64,000 nt of DNA, from NCBI GenBank assembly GCA_964519905.1, contig CAZFLN010000003.1:13421-77420 (forward strand), in the 5' to 3' direction. This DNA is from CAZFLN01 sp964519905 (GTDB lineage: Bacteria; Patescibacteriota; Microgenomatia; UBA1400; UBA1396). The translations under genes were made by a program, and so were the position numbers. The notes below the pieces were generated by a model. The model was not told where the DNA came from, ran no database searches, and saw only the letters and a list, made by a program, of their open reading frames with translations. Shown one piece after another: positions 58,339-64,000 of the stretch; position 1 is the stretch's first letter; each line of letters begins with the position of its first letter.

Positions 58339-59820
58339 TTACGATTGAATAACTTCTTGTAAAAACTCATCATGCCAAAAGCTGATTTTTTGTTCAGGTA
58401 ACATGATCGCCCGATTCGGTGTCAGCTCTTGCACAAATTCTGGAGTATGACTCACGAGCAGCATAGCCCCAGAATAATCCTTGAGCGCTTCTAAGATGAT
58501 CCGTTGACTCATGACGTCAAGGTAGGTTGTTGGCTCATCGAGGATGAGTACATTATGCTGTTTCAGCATGAGCAAGGCGATGCTGAGGCGAGTTTTCTCT
58601 CCACCAGAAAGGGTTCCTACTCGCTGATTGAGTCGATCGTACGAGAATAAAAATCGACTCAAAAATGGTGCAACTTTCCGTGCTTCCATGTTGAGTGTGT
58701 TCACAACCATTTCCTGCAGCGTGAGGGAGTCATCAAAAGTTTGAAACTCTTGTGAGTAGTATCCAAGCGACAGTGTGTCACTGTGTTCTACTCGGCCAGA
58801 GTCAGGCTTGATCGTTTGTGTCAGAGTTTTGATGAGTGTGGTTTTCCCAACGCCGTTTGTTCCAATGAGGGCAACTCGTTCTCCGCGTTCCAGGTGGAAT
58901 GAAAAATCAGAGAAAATGTGCTTTGAACCAAACGATTTAGAGATATTGTAGGCAGAAATTGGCACTTCACTCACCGAAAGTGGTGGTGGAAAGGCCACAG
59001 TAATACTGCGGAGTTCTTTGGGAGCTGGTGGGAGATTCTCTTGCATGCGTTCGATTCGTCGCTCAATCACAATTCGCTGACGAATTTTCTTGTCCGATGT
59101 TTCTCGACGGAGTTTGTCGGCACTTTTTTGCAATTGAGCGATTTTCTTCTGCGCATTTTCTGCCTGCTTAATCAAAAAAGCATCTTGTTGTGACTTTGTT
59201 TTCAGAAACTTGGAGTAGTTGCCCGAAAACACATCAACCGTTTTGGTCTGCGGATTTACGTACAAGATTTGTTGAATGTGTTTATCGAGCAGAAGTAAAT
59301 CATGTGACACCACAATCACTGTTTTGGGATACTTCCCCAAGAAATGCATGACCCACTTTTTTCCTGCTTCATCTAAGAAGTTGGTTGGCTCGTCGAGCAG
59401 CAAAATATCTGGTTGAGCCACAAACGCACGTGCCAGCGCTAACTTTGTTTTTTGTCCGCCGCTCATGTCGCTGGGTTTGGTATCAGCGTGTCGCCAGTCA
59501 AACTCGAGGCCATCTAAGATTTCGGTGACGCGGAACTTTCCAGCCTTTCCGGTGGGATCAATAAAGGCAAACAAATCTTTGGCAGCGGAAAGTTCCGCGT
59601 CCTTATTCACCTCTTGCGGAACGTGTCCAAGTTTTCCAACGACTTGAATCGTTCCTTCGGTCGGGTATTCTTGATCGGTGAGTAATTTGAGAAGTGTTGA
59701 TTTTCCCGCTCCGTTTGGACCGACAATGCCCACTTTTTTGCCCTTCGAAATTGCAAAAGTCACACCAGTAAAAACCGGCTCGTATCCGTACGAAAAATGA
59801 ACGTTTTTGAGGGCAATCAT
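58339..59820 (-). CDS. ABC-F family ATPase
   Basis: This 493-residue soluble protein has two ATPase domains. The first has Walker A GPNGAGKST (about 34-42), signature MSGGQKTKLALARA and Walker B LLLDEPTNFLDE. The second has Walker A GTNGVGKTT, signature LSGGEKTRLSIALL and Walker B LILDEPTTYLD. The ~70-residue linker between them (KTKSQQDAFLIKQAENAQKKIAQLQ) is the ABC-F P-site tRNA interaction motif type. Such proteins act on the ribosome. Some give antibiotic resistance, others (EttA, Uup) aid translation. It is about 60 residues shorter than EttA (~555) and lacks a long C-terminal extension. Confidence 0.92.
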   Translation of the reverse strand: MIALKNVHFSYGYEPVFTGVTFAISKGKKVGIVGPNGAGKSTLLKLLTDQEYPTEGTIQVVGKLGHVPQEVNKDAELSAAKDLFAFIDPTGKAGKFRVTEILDGLEFDWRHADTKPSDMSGGQKTKLALARAFVAQPDILLLDEPTNFLDEAGKKWVMHFLGKYPKTVIVVSHDLLLLDKHIQQILYVNPQTKTVDVFSGNYSKFLKTKSQQDAFLIKQAENAQKKIAQLQKSADKLRRETSDKKIRQRIVIERRIERMQENLPPAPKELRSITVAFPPPLSVSEVPISAYNISKSFGSKHIFSDFSFHLERGERVALIGTNGVGKTTLIKTLTQTIKPDSGRVEHSDTLSLGYYSQEFQTFDDSLTLQEMVVNTLNMEARKVAPFLSRFLFSYDRLNQRVGTLSGGEKTRLSIALLMLKQHNVLILDEPTTYLDVMSQRIILEALKDYSGAMLLVSHTPEFVQELTPNRAIMLPEQKISFWHDEFLQEVIQS

Positions 59821-59858
59821 GCGTCGTGAAATTATACCGGATTCAACAGAAAATACGA

Positions 59859-59874
59859 TATACTATACGACACT
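59859..59874 (+). promoter_or_regulatory. Overlapping -10 boxes before trhO
   Basis: TATACT (59859-59864) and TATACG (59864-59869) lie 10 and 5 nt before ATG 59875. Either gives a very short or absent leader. Confidence 0.45.
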
Positions 59875-60768
59875 ATGTCTACTGCACCATCATATAAAGT
59901 TTTACTGTACTACAAGTATGTTTCGCTCCCGAATGTTGTGGAGATTTGTGCCGCGCAGAAAGCATTGTGTGCCGAGCTGGGTTTGAAGGGCCGTTTACTT
60001 TTTTCCGAGGAAGGAATTAATGGCACTCTGGCCGGAGCGCCGGAAGCAATTGACGAGTACATGCGCCAAACCAATGCTATTCCAGAATTCTCTGATCTAG
60101 AATGGAAGATTTCTTGGTCGGAAGAGCAAATTTTCCCGAAACTGCGTGTCGTGGTTCGTGACGAAATCGTGACACTCGGAATCAAGAAAACTGGTAAAGA
60201 CGTGAGTATTGCGAACAAGGCTGACTATATTCAGCCGCAAGAGCTGCGTGCGCTGTATGAATCTGGTGAAGATTTCGTAATTATCGACGCCCGCAATGAG
60301 TACGAAGCGCGTATCGGGAAATTTGCCAATGCTGTTATTCCTCCTATCCGCAATTTTCGTGACTTCCCAGAATTTGTCGAGAATGAATTGGCCGACAGTA
60401 AAGACAAAACGATTGTCACTTACTGCACTGGCGGTGTGCGTTGCGAAAAAGCCTCGGCTTTTATGCGCGAGCAAGGGTTTAAGAATGTTCGCCAACTGCA
60501 TGGTGGTATTCACGAATATGGTGAGCAAGCAGGTGGTAAGTTTTTCGAAGGCGAGATGTTTGTGTTCGACAAGCGCCTCCACGTTCCAGTGAATACCGAG
60601 GACCCAAGTGTGATTTCGGAATGTGTTCACTGTCACACCAAGGTCGCTCGGTATATCGACTGCCAGGAGCAGTCGTGCTGGAGTTTGTTTATCTGTTGTG
60701 AGGCTTGCGAAGAGAGGTTTGCCGGTTGTTGTTCGGATTCTTGTTTCCAAAATTTGCGGGCTGAGTGA
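59875..60768 (+). CDS. trhO: tRNA uridine(34) hydroxylase, rhodanese family
   Basis: This 297-residue protein matches TrhO/YceA, which makes 5-hydroxyuridine at tRNA position 34. The N-terminal ferredoxin-like half has LKGRLLFSEEGINGTLAG. The rhodanese domain begins near residue 115, with IDARNEYEARIGKFANAV and the active Cys loop CTGGVRCEKA (about 181-190). The C-terminal Cys-rich segment (CVHCHTKVARY ... CCEACEERFAGCCSDSC) is part of the family. Its 3' end overlaps a minus-strand small gene by 80 bp. Confidence 0.93.
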   Translation: MSTAPSYKVLLYYKYVSLPNVVEICAAQKALCAELGLKGRLLFSEEGINGTLAGAPEAIDEYMRQTNAIPEFSDLEWKISWSEEQIFPKLRVVVRDEIVTLGIKKTGKDVSIANKADYIQPQELRALYESGEDFVIIDARNEYEARIGKFANAVIPPIRNFRDFPEFVENELADSKDKTIVTYCTGGVRCEKASAFMREQGFKNVRQLHGGIHEYGEQAGGKFFEGEMFVFDKRLHVPVNTEDPSVISECVHCHTKVARYIDCQEQSCWSLFICCEACEERFAGCCSDSCFQNLRAE

Positions 60769-60913
60769 GCCGTTCTTTGTGTCTTTTGAAGATGTCGTTT
60801 AACAGCTTTTCTGCTTGGAGCAGATCAAAAATAATTTTTTGCGTCGCTTTTTGAGCGTCAGTTTGCTCTGATTCAAAACCAGCGTATTTTTGATGTTGTT
60901 CGTACTTTCCCAT
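60689..60913 (-). CDS. Small hydrophilic protein
   Basis: I do not recognise this 74-residue protein. It is polar, with an N-terminal helix (GFESEQTDAQKATQKIIFDLLQAEKLLNDIFKRHKERL). AAAGG lies 8 nt before ATG 60913. Evidence that it is real includes its own promoter (60989-61041 region), a good ribosome site, and a leader peptide frame whose stop is 1 nt before this start. Against it, the 3' third overlaps the end of trhO on the other strand. Expression may be controlled by the terminator hairpin upstream. Confidence 0.5.
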   Translation of the reverse strand: MGKYEQHQKYAGFESEQTDAQKATQKIIFDLLQAEKLLNDIFKRHKERLTQPANFGNKNPNNNRQTSLRKPHNR

Positions 60914-60914
60914 A

Positions 60915-60989
60915 TCAAACCTTTCTTTCTGTGGCAGGCAAGAATGAAAAAGAAAAAGAGCCGCGTACGTCGGCTCCTGTCGATTTCAT
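60915..60989 (-). CDS. Possible 24-residue leader peptide
   Basis: From ATG 60989 an open frame of 24 codons ends at TGA, 1 nt before the ATG of the small gene at 60913. The peptide reads MKSTGADVRGSFSFSFLPAT then ERKV. It runs straight through the intrinsic terminator hairpin, so translation could affect whether the hairpin forms. Its own ribosome site is weak (GGA 3 nt upstream). The frame is short and could occur by chance. Confidence 0.3.
   Translation of the reverse strand: MKSTGADVRGSFSFSFLPATERKV
60946..60977 (-). terminator. Intrinsic terminator/attenuator hairpin
   Basis: On the minus strand, GAGCCG and CGGCTC pair around a 7-nt loop, followed by T5-C-T5. It lies between the minus-strand promoter and the small gene at 60913, so it would end transcripts about 70 nt long unless read through. 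Confidence 0.65.
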
Positions 60990-61011
60990 GCTTCCAAAAG
61001 ATGAAGGGAGC

Positions 61012-61041
61012 AGTATAAGCAGGTTTTGCAACCCCGTGCAA
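61012..61041 (-). promoter_or_regulatory. Minus-strand promoter upstream of the attenuator
   Basis: TTGCAC (61041-61036), 18-bp spacer, TATACT (61017-61012). Transcription would start near 61005. It is divergent from the SIMPL-gene promoter 12 bp away. Confidence 0.6.
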
Positions 61042-61052
61042 GGACCAAAAAC

Positions 61053-61089
61053 TTGACTTGCGTCGTATGACCCGTGCTAGACTGAATGC
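61053..61089 (+). promoter_or_regulatory. Promoter with leaderless geometry, SIMPL gene
   Basis: TTGACT at 61053-61058, 19-bp spacer, extended TGCTAGACT with the -10 hexamer at 61078-61083, then 6 nt to ATG 61090. Confidence 0.55.
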
Positions 61090-61863
61090 ATGTCACACCA
61101 ATCTGCTCCCCTCAAAACAGCACTGGCCTTGATGGCAATGGTTCTGATCCTTTTGTTTGCAGTACCAGTTCTAGGCCTGAAGTTGGGAACGGTTGCTGTA
61201 CAGCCTTCTGACACAGTCACCGTGACCGGATTTGCTCGTCAAGAACAGCAGAATCAAGTGGCTGTATTTAGTGCCGGGGTGACAAACACGAATTCTGATC
61301 GTGCGACAGCCGTAGAGGCAGTGAATACAGCTGTAAACGAATTGCTCGCTTCACTCAAAGAGTTTGGTATTGCGGAAGATGATCTCCAAACCCAAAACCT
61401 TTCTTTGTACCAAATTGATGAGCCACTGTTCCAAGGAACTCGTACCCCAGGCTCACAAGGTGAATCTGTCTGGCAGGCAAATAACTCTGTTGAGATTAAG
61501 TTGCGCGACGCGAGCAGAGCGAGTGAACTGAGCTCTTTATTGACCAGCAGTGGCGCAACCAATGTGTATGGACCGTCTTTCCAGCTTGATGACTCCGAGA
61601 ATCCTGAAGATGCATTGATCTCTGACGCGATTGATAACGCTCGCGAAAAGGCTGGGCAGATTGCTGTTTCCAGTGGAAAGAAATTGGGCGGAGTTGTGAA
61701 CGTTTCTGAAGGATCAAGCGGTGGTGGATACTACCCAATGCCAATGGCTGCTCGAGGAGCATTTGCCGAGGCAGCTGATGTCCAACCTGGAACCTCGACC
61801 GTTTCTAAGAGCATGACAGTGACCTTCTCGCTCAAGCCAAGCTGGTACTTCTGGCCTTGGTAG
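61090..61863 (+). CDS. SIMPL domain protein (DUF541)
   Basis: This 257-residue exported protein has a signal anchor at about 9-30 (ALALMAMVLILLFAVPVLGL). The SIMPL domain has TVTVTGFARQEQQNQVAVFSAGVTN near its start and LKEFGIAEDDLQTQNLSLY in the middle. ALISDAIDNAREKAGQIAVSSGKKLGGVVNVSEG leads to the end. SIMPL proteins such as BP26/OMP28 form oligomeric envelope rings, and their function is not settled. It is the last plus-strand gene. Its stop codon lies 1 nt before the 125-bp inverted-repeat element. Confidence 0.9.
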   Translation: MSHQSAPLKTALALMAMVLILLFAVPVLGLKLGTVAVQPSDTVTVTGFARQEQQNQVAVFSAGVTNTNSDRATAVEAVNTAVNELLASLKEFGIAEDDLQTQNLSLYQIDEPLFQGTRTPGSQGESVWQANNSVEIKLRDASRASELSSLLTSSGATNVYGPSFQLDDSENPEDALISDAIDNAREKAGQIAVSSGKKLGGVVNVSEGSSGGGYYPMPMAARGAFAEAADVQPGTSTVSKSMTVTFSLKPSWYFWPW

Positions 61864-61864
61864 C

Positions 61865-61989
61865 TTGAAGGTTTGACCTTTAGGCCTATATTCTTTTTCC
61901 AGGCGAGAATGTTTGTTTTGAGGTCGTTTTTAACGGACTTGCATGTGATGGGCCAGATGTACTTATAGGCCTAAAGGTCAAACCTTCAA
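61865..61989. repeat. 125-bp element with perfect 26-bp terminal inverted repeats
   Basis: Positions 61865-61890 and 61964-61989 are exact reverse complements of 26 bp (TTGAAGGTTTGACCTTTAGG to CCTATA). They enclose 73 bp of unique sequence. The right end covers the stop codon of the sortase gene and the left end touches the SIMPL stop. Each arm contains the palindromes AAGGTTTGACCTT and TAGGCCTA. One more single arm is at 20184. The form suits a MITE-like non-autonomous element or a protein-binding site. No transposase is nearby. Confidence 0.85.
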
Positions 61990-62690
61990 ACACGCTCAGC
62001 AAAGACCAAACGACGCAGTGTTGTTGTCCCAGGAGGCCAACAGGTCTGCATGACGATCGTTTCAGTTGAATGCTCTTCATCCAAGAATGCGACATCTTGC
62101 GGGCTGACTGTTCGAATTTCAGTGACGCGATACTCAAATCGCTTTCCTTCGTGCCAGAGAAAGACTTCGTCACCAGCTTCAAGTTTTCCTAGCAAGTAAA
62201 AAACGGCATTAAATTGACTTCTCAGCTCAGGAGCGGAAGAGTGAGCAAAGTAGTATCCGAGCCCTCCCTGATCCGGGAATCCGGTACCAGAAGCATGCGC
62301 AATCCCTTGGCGCAAGGCGGCCGTATAGGCGGTAGGGTCGTTTGGATCGACATTAAAAATAATCGGTGCGTCAACGAATACCTTGGGGATAACAATTCCA
62401 TTTTCTGTATTCTTAGCCATACTGCCACGGAGATCCAAGGAAAGGTTTGGAAAAAAGAGTGAACTAACTGGATTTCCACCCAAAAGATCACTGGAAAAGC
62501 GTCGCCATTGATACTGCAGTTCTACTCGAACGATGGGCGTAAACGTGATTCCTACCCAGAACACAAAGCCAGTGAGTCCAACAATTGCGAGCACTAAGAG
62601 AAAGAGCGGCGCCTTTCCTGAAGCGCCCGAAGCGCCTGACCGAACATACTTTCTCCGAGGATCGACTGCTGGTGCGAAGCGGGCAGGCAT
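61986..62690 (-). CDS. Sortase
   Basis: This 234-residue sortase cuts a sorting signal and links the protein to the wall or to a glycan. An N-terminal membrane helix (about 29-52) is followed by the beta-barrel. The catalytic His is in GYYFAHSSAP (about 146-155), the Cys in VMQTCWPPGTTTLRRLV (about 213-229), and the Arg 8-9 residues later. The TCWPPGT form and single N-terminal anchor resemble class D/E sortases. AAGGAG lies 7 nt before ATG 62690. Its likely substrate is encoded directly upstream on the same strand. Confidence 0.9.
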   Translation of the reverse strand: MPARFAPAVDPRRKYVRSGASGASGKAPLFLLVLAIVGLTGFVFWVGITFTPIVRVELQYQWRRFSSDLLGGNPVSSLFFPNLSLDLRGSMAKNTENGIVIPKVFVDAPIIFNVDPNDPTAYTAALRQGIAHASGTGFPDQGGLGYYFAHSSAPELRSQFNAVFYLLGKLEAGDEVFLWHEGKRFEYRVTEIRTVSPQDVAFLDEEHSTETIVMQTCWPPGTTTLRRLVFAERV

Positions 62691-62709
62691 CGCTTTCTCC
62701 TTGCTTGGT

Positions 62710-63894
62710 TTAGGCTCGGGTTTTCAGCAGTGCTTGGCGGCGGAGCAAGGCGACAGTTCCAACAATTCCTGAAGTCACCGCTGCCACACTCAAGAGAGTT
62801 GGCGTACCAGTTTTTGGCTGTTCTTTGAGTGGCTCGGTCTCTACGTATAATGTAGCGCGACAGTTACTGTCTCCACCCTTCCAGTTGCCTTGAGAGTCTT
62901 TAACATAGGCTCGAACAGTGTAGGTTCCAGGCTTGTCATATCGCTGTTCAAAGTTAGAACCATTTTGGTCTTTGGTGATACCGTTTCCAAAATCAAGGCG
63001 ATACTCTTGCAGTCCACTCTTGTTGTCGAATCCAGTAACCTCGAACTTGGCTGTGGATGGCGCACGAGTGTGGTTCCCTTCGAGAATTCGAACTTCAGAA
63101 CAGCCAGACTTGAAGCTTTCTACGGCTGGTGCTCGCAAAGTGAAGGAAGTTTGACAGCTCGCTCGAGAAATCCAGTTTCCACGACTGTCTTTTACTTCCA
63201 CAGCTGGGTGGAATCGGCCGGACATTTCATAGGTATGGGTAACTTCGCGCTCTGTTGTTTCCAGGCGGTTTCCGTCACCAAACAAGAATCGGTACATTTG
63301 AATGTTTCCAGCACTGTCAGAGGCTGTAGCACGAAGAGTCACTCGAGCTGGACTTGTCTGGTCAGCGCCACTTACAACCTGAAGAGAGGAACAAGTGCTG
63401 GTGTGAGGAACAGGGGTTGGTGTAGCACTTGGACGAGGAGTCGAGGTTGGTCTTGGTGTTGGAGTAGCGGTAGCGGCAGGACAGTCTCCAGAGTACCAAA
63501 CGATGTAATCGCGCAGATCACCGGAGTCATTACAGTCCCAGCCGCCGGTGGTATTACGGCATTTTTTGTTGAAGACATCAATTTGAACAGTCTTTCCACA
63601 ACTCACGCTTCCGATACTCTGGGAACTACTCCAGTTTGATTCGTTATCGGTACAGTTAGCTTGGCGTCCGTCACAGGTGAACTTTACGACCGTTCCTGCT
63701 GGCGCGGTACAACGGCCAGAGTTAATGTCACATCCGCGATTACAGGTGTGAGCATTGGCTGCCTCGCCAGTTCCACACAAGTTGATGTACTCACCCCCGT
63801 TGTAAGGAATGGCAGCAAAAACTTGGCTGGGAGAGAAGAACGCCATGGCCAGAGCAAAAAACGTCGTTGCAAGGAGAGAAAGAGTGCGTAGCAT
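62710..63894 (-). CDS. PKD-domain surface protein with QPKTG sorting signal
   Basis: This 394-residue exported protein has a signal peptide (about 1-27, LLATTFFALAMAFFSPSQVFA). An N-terminal Cys-rich domain (CGTGEAANAHTCNRGCDINSGRC and CDGRQANC) is followed by a Thr/Pro-rich linker (PTPRPTSTPRPSATPTPVP). Two PKD-like domains follow (RFLFGDGNRLETTE; RLDFGNGITKDQN). The C-terminus has EQPKTGTPTLL, a hydrophobic helix and a basic end (RRQALLKTRA), the layout of a sortase signal with QPKTG. Start ATG 63894 lies 6 nt after TATACT, so the frame to 63975 is not used. It is co-transcribed with the sortase. Confidence 0.9.
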   Translation of the reverse strand: MLRTLSLLATTFFALAMAFFSPSQVFAAIPYNGGEYINLCGTGEAANAHTCNRGCDINSGRCTAPAGTVVKFTCDGRQANCTDNESNWSSSQSIGSVSCGKTVQIDVFNKKCRNTTGGWDCNDSGDLRDYIVWYSGDCPAATATPTPRPTSTPRPSATPTPVPHTSTCSSLQVVSGADQTSPARVTLRATASDSAGNIQMYRFLFGDGNRLETTEREVTHTYEMSGRFHPAVEVKDSRGNWISRASCQTSFTLRAPAVESFKSGCSEVRILEGNHTRAPSTAKFEVTGFDNKSGLQEYRLDFGNGITKDQNGSNFEQRYDKPGTYTVRAYVKDSQGNWKGGDSNCRATLYVETEPLKEQPKTGTPTLLSVAAVTSGIVGTVALLRRQALLKTRA

Positions 63895-63906
63895 GACCCG
63901 AGTATA
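63895..63906 (-). promoter_or_regulatory. -10 box 6 nt before ATG (leaderless promoter)
   Basis: On the minus strand TATACT is followed by CGGGTC and ATG 63894. It drives the PKD protein and probably the sortase. Confidence 0.55.
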
Positions 63907-63950
63907 CCGTATGCTTCTTGGGGTTTGCAAGAGAAAATTTTCAGCAAAGG

Positions 63951-64000
63951 AGCCGACGGTGAGGATTGAACTCACGACCTACGGTTTACGATACCGCCGC
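63951..64000 (-). tRNA. tRNA-Thr(CGT), 5' part beyond right edge
   Basis: This is the 3' 50 nt of a tRNA. The anticodon stem GCGGT/ACCGT holds loop ATCGTAA (anticodon CGT, Thr). The T arm is GTGAG-TTCAATC-CTCAC, the acceptor strand CGTCGGC, and the discriminator T, as in tRNA-Thr(TGT) at 20104. The missing 5' part should start GCCGACG. Confidence 0.88.

Noticed and set aside
60097..60750. A 217-codon minus-strand open frame opposite trhO
   Set aside because: TrhO on the plus strand has full family motifs. The antisense frame has no recognisable features or start signals.
61861..61990. Ordinary bidirectional terminator between convergent genes
   Set aside because: The arms are separated by 73 bp and lack adjacent T runs, and one arm is repeated elsewhere in a non-terminator position.
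63372..63639. Open frames on both strands across the Thr/Pro-rich linker region
   Set aside because: They are shadows of the repeated Thr/Pro codons of the PKD-domain protein.
1..64000. CRISPR arrays, tandem repeats or insertion sequences
   Set aside because: I saw no regularly spaced direct repeats and no transposase gene in the window.

Overview
The window most likely comes from a small-genome bacterium of the Candidate Phyla Radiation (Patescibacteria). This is inferred from content, not from a marker phylogeny. Supporting signs are tightly packed genes with 4-nt start/stop overlaps, a DUF4012 protein, a short RecO, a stand-alone PolI-type 5'-3' exonuclease, a sortase next to a protein with a QPKTG sorting signal, and many glycan genes but almost no small-molecule biosynthesis. 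The standard code is used, with TGA as a stop. Many promoters have a -10 box exactly 6 nt before the ATG, which predicts leaderless mRNAs.

Layout. 1-3157 (minus): rmlB-rmlC-rmlD for dTDP-L-rhamnose, followed by a gene cut by the left edge. 3219-16620 (plus): a long cell-surface glycan run with two GT2 enzymes, an O-antigen-ligase-like protein, a GT-C enzyme, three GT4 enzymes, manC, an initiating sugar-phosphate transferase and a DUF4012 protein. 16624-32079: housekeeping genes (recO, glycyl-tRNA synthetase, tRNA-Thr, rpmG, a VIT-family transporter, uvrB, msrAB, lexA, miaA, a response regulator, an ftsB-like gene, a Xer-like recombinase, a tRNA-binding protein, ftsH, a 5'-3' exonuclease). 32120-44286: a second glycan block with UDP-glucose dehydrogenase, rmd and gmd (GDP-D-rhamnose), polyprenyl-phosphate sugar transferases, GT-C enzymes, a UbiA-family phosphoribosyltransferase-like protein and a WecA/MraY-family enzyme. 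44395-46348: tmRNA, comF, dedA and tRNA-Ser(TGA).

46349-54470 is a visibly A+T-richer block between tRNA-Ser and an rRNA adenine dimethyltransferase. It encodes a class IV aminotransferase, a 2-oxoglutarate/Fe(II) oxygenase, a Gfo/Idh/MocA oxidoreductase, an S51 peptidase, a YqcI/YcgG (GntA-type N-hydroxylase) protein, a stand-alone alanyl-tRNA-synthetase-like protein, a compact structured RNA candidate, an SDR, a GNAT acetyltransferase and two small proteins. I read it as a probable undescribed biosynthetic gene cluster and the most interesting part of the window.

54482-64000 returns to ordinary genes: rRNA dimethyltransferase, DUF1653, HIT, greA, ABC-F, trhO and a SIMPL protein. It then has a 125-bp element with perfect 26-bp inverted ends, a sortase, its likely PKD-domain substrate, and a partial tRNA-Thr(CGT) at the right edge.
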